Origin: Bacteroidota bacterium
GTDB lineage: Bacteria; Bacteroidota; Bacteroidia; Bacteroidales; UBA7960
Assembly: GCA_018335675.1 (NCBI GenBank)
Contig: JAGXRQ010000050.1
Location: 1 to 34,173 of the forward strand
DNA length: 34,173 nt
Direction of reading: 5' to 3'
Shown here one piece after another: positions 9,319 to 17,143 of the stretch. The number at the start of each line of letters is the position of its first letter. Within the stretch, counting starts at the first letter, position 1. The position numbers and the translations under genes are program-made. The notes beneath the pieces were generated by a model. It was not told where the DNA came from. It saw only the letters and a program-made list of their open reading frames with translations, and made no database searches.

Positions 9319-9337
9319 ATTTATAAATGGAAATTAT

Positions 9338-10243
9338 ATGGAAACTTTAGAGAAGTGTCCTTCTTGTGGAAATAAAAACATAAACAACACTGAGATTAAG
9401 TGCAAGGATTTTCTGGTTTCCGGTGAAGAATTTGTAATTCAAAGATGTGATGACTGCGAATTGCTAATTACAAATCCTCGCCCAACACTTATAGAGTCTG
9501 GAAAATATTATAAGTCTTCTGAATATATCTCTCATACTGATTCAAAAAAGAATCTATTTGAAAAAACATATGGTTTTGTTAAAAACATTATGTTAAAAAG
9601 AAAAGTCAAGTTAGTAAAAAAGTTTTTTGATCACAGGGAAATTAGGTTGTTGGATTATGGATGTGGAACAGGTGATTTTTTAGTGAATTGTAAAAAACAC
9701 AAGTTTGATGTAATTGGAATTGAACCCGATGAGGATGCTAGAAGCAGAGCTAGAAAAAAACAAATTGAAGTATTTGAAAACCAAGAACAACTCAGCATAA
9801 ACAATATCGAAAAATTTAATGCTATTACACTTTGGCATGTAATAGAGCATATTCACGATTTAAAAATTGTTTTAGAAAGATTGTACAATGCAATTGAGGA
9901 AAATGGTTTGTTAATTATAGCTATTCCTGAGCACAAATCACTTGATGCACGTATTTATAAAGAGTTTTGGGCAGCATATGATGTTCCTCGACACCTTTAT
10001 CACTTTAACTCTAAGGCTTTAAACAATTGTCTATCAGGCCTTAAACTCGAATATATTTGCAAAAAACCCCTGTTTTTTGATAGTTTTTATGTATCTATTC
10101 TAAGCGAATCAAATAAAGGTAGGGGAAAAGTGATGTCTTTTCTTTTTGGAAGCGTTATAGGATTAATTTCAAATATTTATGCCTTTTTAAAAATCACTCC
10201 TTATTCGAGCCAAATTTATATTTTTCGCAAAAAAGCTTTATAG
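9338..10243 (+). CDS. Zinc-ribbon class I SAM-dependent methyltransferase
   Basis: About 301 aa. The N-terminus has two CxxC pairs (C7/C10 in CPSCG and C37/C40 in CDDC) suggesting a zinc ribbon. A Rossmann methyltransferase core follows with the SAM-binding loop LLDYGCGTGDF (about 104-114), acidic IGIEPDEDA, and ITLWHVIEHIHD as the post-II region. FWAAYDVPRHLYHF is a segment typical of this methyltransferase group. The substrate is unknown; relatives often sit in surface-glycan or lipid gene sets. I place the start at the ATG at 9338 because the earlier in-frame ATG at 9302 lies inside parS and would only add 12 residues encoded by the site. A C-terminal hydrophobic stretch (VMSFLFGSVIGLISNIYAFL) may bind membrane. 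Confidence 0.85.
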   Translation: METLEKCPSCGNKNINNTEIKCKDFLVSGEEFVIQRCDDCELLITNPRPTLIESGKYYKSSEYISHTDSKKNLFEKTYGFVKNIMLKRKVKLVKKFFDHREIRLLDYGCGTGDFLVNCKKHKFDVIGIEPDEDARSRARKKQIEVFENQEQLSINNIEKFNAITLWHVIEHIHDLKIVLERLYNAIEENGLLIIAIPEHKSLDARIYKEFWAAYDVPRHLYHFNSKALNNCLSGLKLEYICKKPLFFDSFYVSILSESNKGRGKVMSFLFGSVIGLISNIYAFLKITPYSSQIYIFRKKAL

Positions 10244-10277
10244 AGTCAAGAAATAAAGAAGGTTTACAATTTTTTGG

Positions 10278-10285
10278 TAAATTTG
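10278..10285 (+). promoter_or_regulatory. Possible -7 element for the NtrY-like kinase gene
   Basis: TAAATTTG matches TAnnTTTG exactly and lies 25 bases before the start codon in the 67-base gap after the methyltransferase. No convincing TTTG -33 element is seen at the right distance, so this is tentative. Confidence 0.4.
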
Positions 10286-10310
10286 GTAGTAATTAAAACT
10301 CACCAGAATT

Positions 10311-13300
10311 ATGCAAAAGAAATATCTTCTATTATTTGTAATTTCCATCCTTGCATTATTACTAGCAGAATTGTTGTTTTCTAACAGAATGATTTCATAT
10401 GATGCTAAGTCGGATGTTGAGGCGTTTCAAAACTCATTTCAAAAGAAAGAGAAAATAGCTAATGATTATCTACTTGAAACAAAAAATTTAATAAAAGACA
10501 AAGGCATAGAGTATTTAGAAGAAAAAGAATTTTTATTATATACTGAAGACTTTTTTCAAAAAAATGAAATTGCATTATTTATTGCCAATTCAAATGAATT
10601 ATTGTTTTGGTCTAATAACTACATTCCTGTTTCATTTAAAAACTTGCCAAATGAAATTTTCGGATTAGATATTAATAAAAACGGATATTACTTTTTTATA
10701 CAATCGGAAATTGAAGACATTACTCTTTGGGCCTATATTCTCCTGAAAAAAAATTATAAATATCAAAACCGCTTCCTTAAAAATAAATTTCAAAAGGATT
10801 TTACTCCTTCTATAGATTTTAAATTATCGTGTAATCCGGCATTAGGATTTCCTGTTTACAATAAGAACAAAAATTTTGCCTTTAGCCTAAGTGCTAATAA
10901 TTTGAATGAAAAAATAGAAAGCACATCTCTATGGAAATTGTCTTTGTTTTTAGCAATTTTAGGTTTTAGCCTTTTAGTATATACTTCCACTTTGCTGATT
11001 AGAAAAAGCAACCTCTTTGAGAAAAGAAAAAGCTTCTTCAAAGCATTTGCGATTCTGTTGGTTCTTGTTTTGGTCAGAGGAATTATGTTTTATTTTAAAA
11101 TTCCTGAAGTAGTTTATCAAAGTAAAATGTTTTCAGCAGGATTGTACGCAAGTAGCGCCTTTTTGCCTTCATTAGGCGACCTGCTCCTAAATGCATTGTT
11201 TTTTTCAGTATTCATATTATTTCTTTTTAATGAATTTGGAAACAAAATAAAGTTAGAGCTAAAAAATTATACGAATAAAATATTGGCAGTTGTTTCATTT
11301 TTCATAATCTTGATAATATTCAATTTTTCAATAATTTATATTGTAAATACTCTTGTTATAAATTCACAGCTTCAATTGAATGTAAACCTAATTAATGATG
11401 TTAGTATTTATAATATTATAGGATTGCTGGTAATTGGACTTTTGTTTTTCTCTTTATACTTTTTGTCGGTTTTTTTGCTTGGGGTAATTGTGAAAACCCT
11501 AGATAGCATTCGAGTGGTTTTACTTTTATATCTTATTTGTATTATTGTTTCAATTATTGTTTGGAAATTTTTATTAATAGATGTTTCATTTTATTGGATC
11601 CCTCTTTGTCTTATTCCATTTGTTATAATTTTCTATAAAGACAATGAGAATAATATTTCAAAGAATTTCTCAGCAATGGTTTTAACGTTATTCATTTTTT
11701 GCCTTACTATTACTCCGGCATTAATTCTTTTTAATAAAAATAAAGAAATTGAAAACCGAAAAACTCTGGCACTTACATTGTCTCTCGAACAAGATCCAAT
11801 TGCTGAATACTTGTTCAATGAGTTGGAGGATGAATTATTCTCAGATTATAAACTTATAAATCTCGTTGCAAGAGATCCCTACAACCTCCAAAATATTTTG
11901 GGCTATTTACAGAAAAGATACTTTAACGATTATTGGAATAAGTATGATCTTCAATTAACCGTTTGTGCACCTGGTGAAAAACTGATTATTCGGCCGTCTA
12001 ATATTGAAGTAAATTGTTCAAACTTCTTTAACGAGTACATTAATGAATTTGGAAAGCAAACGATAAGTAATAATCTGTTTTTTTTAGATAATAATACAGG
12101 AAGAAGCAGCTATATAGCTGTAGTTCCGGTGGAAGTTGTTTTCGCTAAAGCATGGGAGGTAAACAAATACTTTCTTTTCCTGGAGTTTGATTCAAAGTTT
12201 ATTCCCCGAGATCTTGGGTTCCCTGAATTATTAATAGATGAAGGAGTAGAATTTCCCGGGTACTTAAATATTTACTCTTATTCTGTTTATAAAAACGGGA
12301 CAATGAGTAACAAATTCGGACCGTTTTTCTATAGTATTAATTCTTCTGCGTATGGCAACTTTGAGGAAGAATTTACTGTTTTTGAAACTGATTCATTTAG
12401 TCATTTGCACTTTAATAAAGACGATGAAACTGAACTTATTGTTAGTAGTCCTCAAGATTCTGTTCTAGAATTAATAGCTCCATTTTCTTATTTGTTTATT
12501 TTATTCTTTGCTATTATATTTATTTTCTGGGTTTTATCAGGAAATGCAAAAGCAATTTTATTGCTAAGATTGAATTTTAAAAGCAGATTGCAAGCTTCAA
12601 TGGTCGGTATTGTGCTTGTTTCGCTGATATCGGTAGCTGCCGTTTCTGCATGGTTTATTTATAACATTTATTCAAATAAAAACATTGATATCATTAATGA
12701 AAAAGCTTATAGCGTATTAACCGAAATAGAGCACCAAATGATGCAAGCTCCGGTTTTAGAAAAAGAGTTTGAATTGTATCTTAATGATGTTTTATTGAAA
12801 TTATCAAATGTGTTTTTCACCGACATTAATGTGTATTCACCTGAAGGACAGCTTATTGGCTCATCAAGGAATAGGGTTTTTGAAGAAGGATTAATTTCTG
12901 AATTAATGAATCCTGAAGCATTTTTGCATTTAAAAGGACACAAACAAATCCTTTATGTTCATAATGAAAAAATAGGTGATTTGGAATATTTGTCGGCATA
13001 TTTGCCCGTAAGAACATCAAAGAACGAAATTCTCGCTTATATTAATCTTCCATATTTTGCAAAGCATGGAGAGTTAAGAAATGAAATCACTTATTTTCTT
13101 GTTGCTTTTGTTAATATTTATTTGCTGCTGCTAGTTTTAGCGATAGTTATCGCTATACTGATATCAGGATACGTTACAAGGCCTCTTCAAATGATTCGTA
13201 ATAGTATTTCAAGTATGAAGCTGGGCGATGAAAATAAAAAGATAGATTGGAACAGAAATGACGAAATAGGACAACTTGTACAAGAATATAATAGAATGAT

Positions 13301-14015
13301 AGATGAGCTTGTAGATAGTGCCGAATTGCTAGCTCAAAGTGAACGAGAATCGGCATGGAGAGAAATGGCAAAGCAGGTAGCTCATGAAATTAAGAATCCA
13401 CTAACACCAATGAAACTTAGTGTGCAGTATCTTGAGAAAGCATGGAAAGACAAAGTGCCTGATTGGGATGAAAGGCTTAAAAGATTTACTGTTACAATGA
13501 TTGAGCAAATTGACAGCTTATCGGAAATTGCTTCTGCATTTTCTGATTTTGCCAAAATGCCGGCAGGAAAATTTACGGAACTTGATCTTAATAAATTTGT
13601 TTATGAGGTAGTTGACCTTTATAAAGATTTTGAAAATGTTAAGATTATGATTAATGTCGATAATTCTGAAAAAATCGTTGTATTTGCTGATAAAAAACAA
13701 TTATTAAGAGTGTTTAATAACCTGATTAAGAACGCAATACAATCATACGACAAGAACAAAATTGCAATTATTGAATTAACAATATATTATCAAAATGAGT
13801 ATTGTTGTGTGGAAGTTAAAGACTATGGTCAGGGAATCAAAGATGACTTTAAAAAGAATATTTTTAGTCCCTATTTTACAACAAAAACAGGTGGACTAGG
13901 TCTTGGATTAGCTATGGTAAAAAACATAATAGAAGGGTTTGGGGGTAGTGTGGCATTTACAAGCACCTTCGGAGAAGGATCCACTTTTTTGGTTAAAATT
14001 CCACAGCTTAAATAA
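10311..14015 (+). CDS. Large NtrY-like sensor histidine kinase with HAMP domain
   Basis: 1234-aa inner-membrane sensor kinase. A first transmembrane helix (about 5-22) is followed by an extracytoplasmic domain to about 205, then a block of several membrane helices (about 205-475), a second large extracytoplasmic segment (about 475-718), helices near 720-740 and 765-787, a third extracytoplasmic segment and a last helix near 925-950. The cytoplasmic part holds HAMP (about 950-1000), HisKA with phospho-acceptor H1025 in VAHEIKNPLTPMKLS, and HATPase_c with N-box NNLIKNAIQS (1136-1145), VKDYGQGIK and GGLGLGLAMVKNII. The NPLTP after the H-box is typical of NtrB/NtrY kinases. No response regulator or NtrX-type sigma-54 activator is adjacent, so the partner is elsewhere. 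The signal sensed is unknown. Confidence 0.93.
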   Translation: MQKKYLLLFVISILALLLAELLFSNRMISYDAKSDVEAFQNSFQKKEKIANDYLLETKNLIKDKGIEYLEEKEFLLYTEDFFQKNEIALFIANSNELLFWSNNYIPVSFKNLPNEIFGLDINKNGYYFFIQSEIEDITLWAYILLKKNYKYQNRFLKNKFQKDFTPSIDFKLSCNPALGFPVYNKNKNFAFSLSANNLNEKIESTSLWKLSLFLAILGFSLLVYTSTLLIRKSNLFEKRKSFFKAFAILLVLVLVRGIMFYFKIPEVVYQSKMFSAGLYASSAFLPSLGDLLLNALFFSVFILFLFNEFGNKIKLELKNYTNKILAVVSFFIILIIFNFSIIYIVNTLVINSQLQLNVNLINDVSIYNIIGLLVIGLLFFSLYFLSVFLLGVIVKTLDSIRVVLLLYLICIIVSIIVWKFLLIDVSFYWIPLCLIPFVIIFYKDNENNISKNFSAMVLTLFIFCLTITPALILFNKNKEIENRKTLALTLSLEQDPIAEYLFNELEDELFSDYKLINLVARDPYNLQNILGYLQKRYFNDYWNKYDLQLTVCAPGEKLIIRPSNIEVNCSNFFNEYINEFGKQTISNNLFFLDNNTGRSSYIAVVPVEVVFAKAWEVNKYFLFLEFDSKFIPRDLGFPELLIDEGVEFPGYLNIYSYSVYKNGTMSNKFGPFFYSINSSAYGNFEEEFTVFETDSFSHLHFNKDDETELIVSSPQDSVLELIAPFSYLFILFFAIIFIFWVLSGNAKAILLLRLNFKSRLQASMVGIVLVSLISVAAVSAWFIYNIYSNKNIDIINEKAYSVLTEIEHQMMQAPVLEKEFELYLNDVLLKLSNVFFTDINVYSPEGQLIGSSRNRVFEEGLISELMNPEAFLHLKGHKQILYVHNEKIGDLEYLSAYLPVRTSKNEILAYINLPYFAKHGELRNEITYFLVAFVNIYLLLLVLAIVIAILISGYVTRPLQMIRNSISSMKLGDENKKIDWNRNDEIGQLVQEYNRMIDELVDSAELLAQSERESAWREMAKQVAHEIKNPLTPMKLSVQYLEKAWKDKVPDWDERLKRFTVTMIEQIDSLSEIASAFSDFAKMPAGKFTELDLNKFVYEVVDLYKDFENVKIMINVDNSEKIVVFADKKQLLRVFNNLIKNAIQSYDKNKIAIIELTIYYQNEYCCVEVKDYGQGIKDDFKKNIFSPYFTTKTGGLGLGLAMVKNIIEGFGGSVAFTSTFGEGSTFLVKIPQLK

Positions 14016-14052
14016 TTTTTTGTAAATTTATAAGTCTAAAAATCAAAAGCTT

Positions 14053-14367
14053 ATGAAAACATTTTTTCTAATTTTAGTCCTTTGTTTCATTAGTATTTCT
14101 TCGGCTTTTTCTCAGAAAGTATACGTTACTGATTGGAAAAGTGAAGCAGATTATAAAGTGTATATTACAGACTGGAAATCTGAAGCCAATGTAATTGCCT
14201 ATGTAACTGATTGGAAATCAGAAGCCAAGCCCAAGTCGGGAATTTGGTTCTTCACTGATTGGAAGTCTGAGGCTGATATTAAAATATACTATACCGACTG
14301 GAAAAGCGAAGCAGATCTGATAGTTTACTTTACAGATTGGAAAAGTGAAGCGAAATGGAGTAAATAA
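14053..14367 (+). CDS. Secreted six-repeat TDWKSEA protein (DUF6150 / 7(1)-knot-like)
   Basis: 104 aa. Residues 1-21 form a signal peptide (hydrophobic core FFLILVLCFISISSAFS, cleavage near Q21), so the 83-residue mature protein is exported. The mature chain is almost entirely six copies of TDWKSEA separated by short beta-prone segments (VYVTDWKSEAD, VYITDWKSEAN and so on) with a 13-residue period. I recall short proteins with TD..x..EA repeats annotated as DUF6150, one of which was reported to form a 7(1) 'septoil' knot; assignment here is by repeat resemblance only. Function unknown. It starts 37 bases after the kinase gene and ends 2 bases before the convergent buk gene. Confidence 0.8.
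   Translation: MKTFFLILVLCFISISSAFSQKVYVTDWKSEADYKVYITDWKSEANVIAYVTDWKSEAKPKSGIWFFTDWKSEADIKIYYTDWKSEADLIVYFTDWKSEAKWSK
14128..14352 (+). repeat. Six tandem TDWKSEA-encoding repeats
   Basis: The heptapeptide codons start at 14128, 14167, 14206, 14254, 14293 and 14332: intervals of 39, 39, 48, 39 and 39 bases. The amino acids are identical in all six copies, but the codons are not. Serine is AGT, TCT, TCA, TCT, AGC and AGT, mixing the two codon families. The repeats are therefore conserved at protein level and are not a recent DNA duplication. Confidence 0.95.
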
Positions 14368-14369
14368 AA

Positions 14370-15452
14370 CTACTCGTATATCAATATTTCAGCTTCATTA
14401 TTTAGCACCATGTTGCCATTCATAGCAAGTGCTTTCATTTCGTCTTCGCCCGGGTAAACGTAAATAGGGGCAATATAGCGAACTCTTTCTGATACTTTCT
14501 CAACGAAAGGTTTTCCATAAGCAATACCTCCTGTAAGTATAATCGCATCAACTTCGCCTTTAAGAACAGATGCCATTGCTCCAATTTCTTTTGCAACTTG
14601 ATAAGCCATTGCATCTTGAATCAATTGAGCTTTTTCATTACCGGCGCTGACCATTTTTTCAACTTCATACGCGTCGTTGGTTCCAAGGTAGGCTACATAA
14701 CCACCTTTACCTGTAATCATACTTTTTATTTCCTCGAGAGTATATTTTCCACTAAAACAAGCTTTTACCAAAGCCCCAACAGGAAGTGTTCCGCTTCTCT
14801 CAGGAGAAAAAGGACCTTCTCCATCAAGGGCCTGATTTACATCAATTACACGACCATGCTTATGTGCCCCCACGCTTATTCCACCACCTAGATGTGCAAT
14901 AATAAGATTAAGAGCTTCGTAAATCTGAGAAACTGATTTTGCATGCTGCCTAGCGATAGCTTTTTGGTTTAATGCATGAAAAACTGATATTCTTTCAAAC
15001 GCCGGATGTCCTGAAATTCTTGCGATAGGCTCGAGTTCATCAACAACAACAGGGTCAGCAATAAATGCTCTTGCACCTACAATAGAACTAGCAATATCTT
15101 TGGCTATTAGTCCACCAAGATTACTAGCATGCTGTCCCAAAACTCCTACTTTCAGATCTCTTACAAGCGCTTCATTAACCTCGTAAATACCTGACTTTAT
15201 GGGTTTTACCAACCCACCTCGTCCTACAATAATCTTTATATCGTCTAGGCAAATACCTGCACTTTCCAACTCTTTTAAAATGATTTCTTTACGAAACTCA
15301 TATTGATCTGTAATTTGAGAAAAACCAACCAATTCCTCAGAACTATGTTTTATGTTCTTTAGAAACAAGTCTTTAGTTTTTTTGAAGACAGCTATTTTAG
15401 TGGATGTTGATCCGGGGTTAATTGCTAATATCAGTCCTTCAGTTTCTTGCAT
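14370..15452 (-). CDS. buk: Butyrate kinase
   Basis: Converts butyryl phosphate and ADP to butyrate and ATP, the energy-yielding last step of butyrate fermentation; branched-chain acyl phosphates are possible substrates. 360 aa, ASKHA-fold acetate/butyrate kinase family: phosphate-1 loop INPGSTSTKIAVF near the N-terminus, then HASNLGG, HLGGGISVGAHKHGRVID and DGEGPFSPERSGTLP in the middle, and ILTGGIAYG near the C-terminus. It lies 24 bases after ptb and is presumably cotranscribed with it. Confidence 0.95.
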   Translation of the reverse strand: MQETEGLILAINPGSTSTKIAVFKKTKDLFLKNIKHSSEELVGFSQITDQYEFRKEIILKELESAGICLDDIKIIVGRGGLVKPIKSGIYEVNEALVRDLKVGVLGQHASNLGGLIAKDIASSIVGARAFIADPVVVDELEPIARISGHPAFERISVFHALNQKAIARQHAKSVSQIYEALNLIIAHLGGGISVGAHKHGRVIDVNQALDGEGPFSPERSGTLPVGALVKACFSGKYTLEEIKSMITGKGGYVAYLGTNDAYEVEKMVSAGNEKAQLIQDAMAYQVAKEIGAMASVLKGEVDAIILTGGIAYGKPFVEKVSERVRYIAPIYVYPGEDEMKALAMNGNMVLNNEAEILIYE

Positions 15453-15476
15453 CTTTTTTTTAAGTGATTATATTTG

Positions 15477-16370
15477 TTATACCGCAGCTGCCATTGCTAT
15501 ACTGTCTAATTTTGCTTGATCTGTATCTGCTCTTGATGTAAGAACTATAGGAGCCGCTGCACCAACAATCACTGCTGCAATTTTTGCCCCGGAAAAATAA
15601 ATGAAAGTTTTATAAATAGCATTTGCTGCATCAATATCATCTGCTACTAGAAGATCAGCATCACCTGCAACAGGACTTACAATACCTTTTTTCTTAGCAC
15701 TTTTTTCACTAACTGCATTATCGAAGGCCAAAGGACCATCAATTATACAATTCTTAATCTGACCCCTATCATTCATTTTTGTAATAATAGCAGCTTCAGT
15801 GCTTGATTTCATTTGAAAACTAACTGTTTCAGCAGCACTTAATAATGCAACTTTTGGTTTTTCAAGTCCCAATTTATTTAGAAAACCTACAGAATTGTTT
15901 ATTAAAGAAACTTTACCTGTAATATCAGGAGCAATATTCATTGCAGCATCTGTTAGTGCCAATATTTTATGATATGCCGGAATTTCAAATAATGCTAAAT
16001 GTGATAAAAGTTCTCCACTGCGTAAACCCCATTCCTTATTAAGAACCGCTCTTAGCAGGTTGGGTGTGCCCAAAGCCCCCTTCATTAAAATATCTGCCTT
16101 CTTTTCGCTTACCATTTTTACAGAAATAGCGGCTGCTTTATCAACATCTGGTTCATTAATTACTTCAAATGCACTTAGATCGTATGAACAAGACTTTTCA
16201 ATCTCGCGTATTTTTTTTTCATCACCGACTAAAATAACATCTATTATTCCGTTTTTCCATGCATTTAAAACAGCTGAAATTGCATCTTGATCATGAGCTG
16301 CTGCCATTACAAGCTTTTTCTTGGTGTTGGATTTGGCCAATTTGTGGAGATCCGATAAATTTTTAAGCAT
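15477..16370 (-). CDS. ptb: Phosphate butyryltransferase
   Basis: Exchanges CoA of butyryl-CoA for phosphate, giving the substrate of butyrate kinase. 297 aa, the size of Ptb rather than the longer Pta. Features of the phosphate acetyl/butyryltransferase fold are ILMKGALGTPNLLRAVL (about 94-110), LALTDAAMNIAPD (about 137-149), and GPLAFDNAVS near the middle of the C-terminal half. Paired with buk in the common ptb-buk order. A TAATTTTG promoter element lies about 40 bases upstream. Confidence 0.94.
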   Translation of the reverse strand: MLKNLSDLHKLAKSNTKKKLVMAAAHDQDAISAVLNAWKNGIIDVILVGDEKKIREIEKSCSYDLSAFEVINEPDVDKAAAISVKMVSEKKADILMKGALGTPNLLRAVLNKEWGLRSGELLSHLALFEIPAYHKILALTDAAMNIAPDITGKVSLINNSVGFLNKLGLEKPKVALLSAAETVSFQMKSSTEAAIITKMNDRGQIKNCIIDGPLAFDNAVSEKSAKKKGIVSPVAGDADLLVADDIDAANAIYKTFIYFSGAKIAAVIVGAAAPIVLTSRADTDQAKLDSIAMAAAV

Positions 16371-16408
16371 ATATTCAAAGGGGTTTTAAGGCTAGCAAAA
16401 ATTTTGCC

Positions 16409-16416
16409 CAAAATTA
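16409..16416 (-). promoter_or_regulatory. Possible -7 element of the ptb-buk promoter
   Basis: Read on the minus strand the sequence is TAATTTTG, an exact TAnnTTTG match, 38 bases before the ptb start codon. A matching -33 TTTG is not obvious. Confidence 0.4.
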
Positions 16417-16481
16417 CAAAAATTATGTTACGCTTATGTGCTGAATTTACTAATTAGAAAAAAAAGATGTATTCGTTTTGG

Positions 16482-16519
16482 AAAAAAAATAGAGGAACTA
16501 TAAACAATAGTTCCCCTCT
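16482..16519 (-). terminator. Intrinsic terminator of the hsp20 gene
   Basis: On the minus strand AGAGGGGAACTA (16508-16519) pairs with TAGTTCCTCT (16491-16500) around a 7-base loop, as a 7-bp plus 3-bp stem with a 2-base bulge. It is followed by a run of eight T (16482-16489). It begins 23 bases after the hsp20 stop codon. Confidence 0.8.
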
Positions 16520-16542
16520 TTTAATTACACTAAACCAAACAC

Positions 16543-16962
16543 TTATGAAATACTAATGTTTTTTTGAAGTTTGACTTTTTCTGCTTCAAGTTTTGGAATT
16601 ATAACTTTTAGAATTCCTTTTTCATAACTTGCTTCAATATTTTCTGAATTTGTTTCTTTTGGAATAACAAATGATCTTGTAAAAGGCTCTGGGTGAAACT
16701 CTTGTCTTATGTATGTCTCGTTATTTTCACTTTTTACCTCAAAGGAGATTTTTAAAACATTGTTTTCCAGTGATATACCAATGTCCTTTTTATCAACACC
16801 CGGAAATGCCAAGTAAATTTCATAGCTTTTCTCTTTTTCGAGAATGTTAGTTGCAGGAATGCTTCCACAGTTTTTGCCAAAAGATGTAGCATTCTCATTT
16901 TCAAAATAGTTATCAAAAAATCTGTTTATTAAAGGCCTTTGATTCCATCTGATTATAGTCAT
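16543..16962 (-). CDS. Small heat-shock protein (Hsp20 / alpha-crystallin family)
   Basis: ATP-independent holdase chaperone of the cytoplasm. 140 aa from the chosen ATG at 16962: a short N-terminal arm, then an alpha-crystallin domain (about 35-130) with YEIYLAFPGVDKKDIGISLE, FTRSFVIPKE and EKGILKVIIPK, the last being the family's GxLxVxxPK signature. An in-frame ATG at 17067 would add 35 residues, but a strong GGAGG Shine-Dalgarno sits 8 bases before the ATG at 16962, and the extra residues (hydrophobic, Arg-rich) do not look like the family. It is a single gene with its own terminator. Confidence 0.93.
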   Translation of the reverse strand: MTIIRWNQRPLINRFFDNYFENENATSFGKNCGSIPATNILEKEKSYEIYLAFPGVDKKDIGISLENNVLKISFEVKSENNETYIRQEFHPEPFTRSFVIPKETNSENIEASYEKGILKVIIPKLEAEKVKLQKNISIS

Positions 16963-17024
16963 AGTTTTGTCCTCCATTATTTTAAGTTTCTTATCTAATC
17001 TCAAAATGAATACCATAGCAAAAA

Positions 17025-17059
17025 ACCTGACAAGACCTGACAAACGCTGCCAATATGGC
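17025..17059 (-). promoter_or_regulatory. Candidate operator upstream of hsp20
   Basis: ACCTGACA occurs twice as a direct repeat with a 10-bp period (17025-17032 and 17035-17042 on the plus strand), next to an imperfect inverted repeat GCCA-N3-TGGC (17049-17059). It lies 63-97 bases upstream of the hsp20 start, so it could bind a stress regulator on one face of the helix. This is inferred from symmetry and spacing only. Confidence 0.4.
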
Positions 17060-17143
17060 TGAATCAAAAAGAAATGAAATTTTTAATAAATCATCAAAAA
17101 CTAAGAGATAATAACTATTTTCGCAACTGCAAAAACTATTTTC

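Noticed and set aside
16963-17067. 35-residue N-terminal extension of Hsp20
   Set aside because: A GGAGG Shine-Dalgarno 8 bases before the ATG at 16962 and family length favour the shorter form; the extension also covers the likely promoter region.
17040-17070. Sigma-54-type promoter (TGGCA...) upstream of hsp20
   Set aside because: TGGCA is present on the minus strand but no TTGC element lies at the required spacing.
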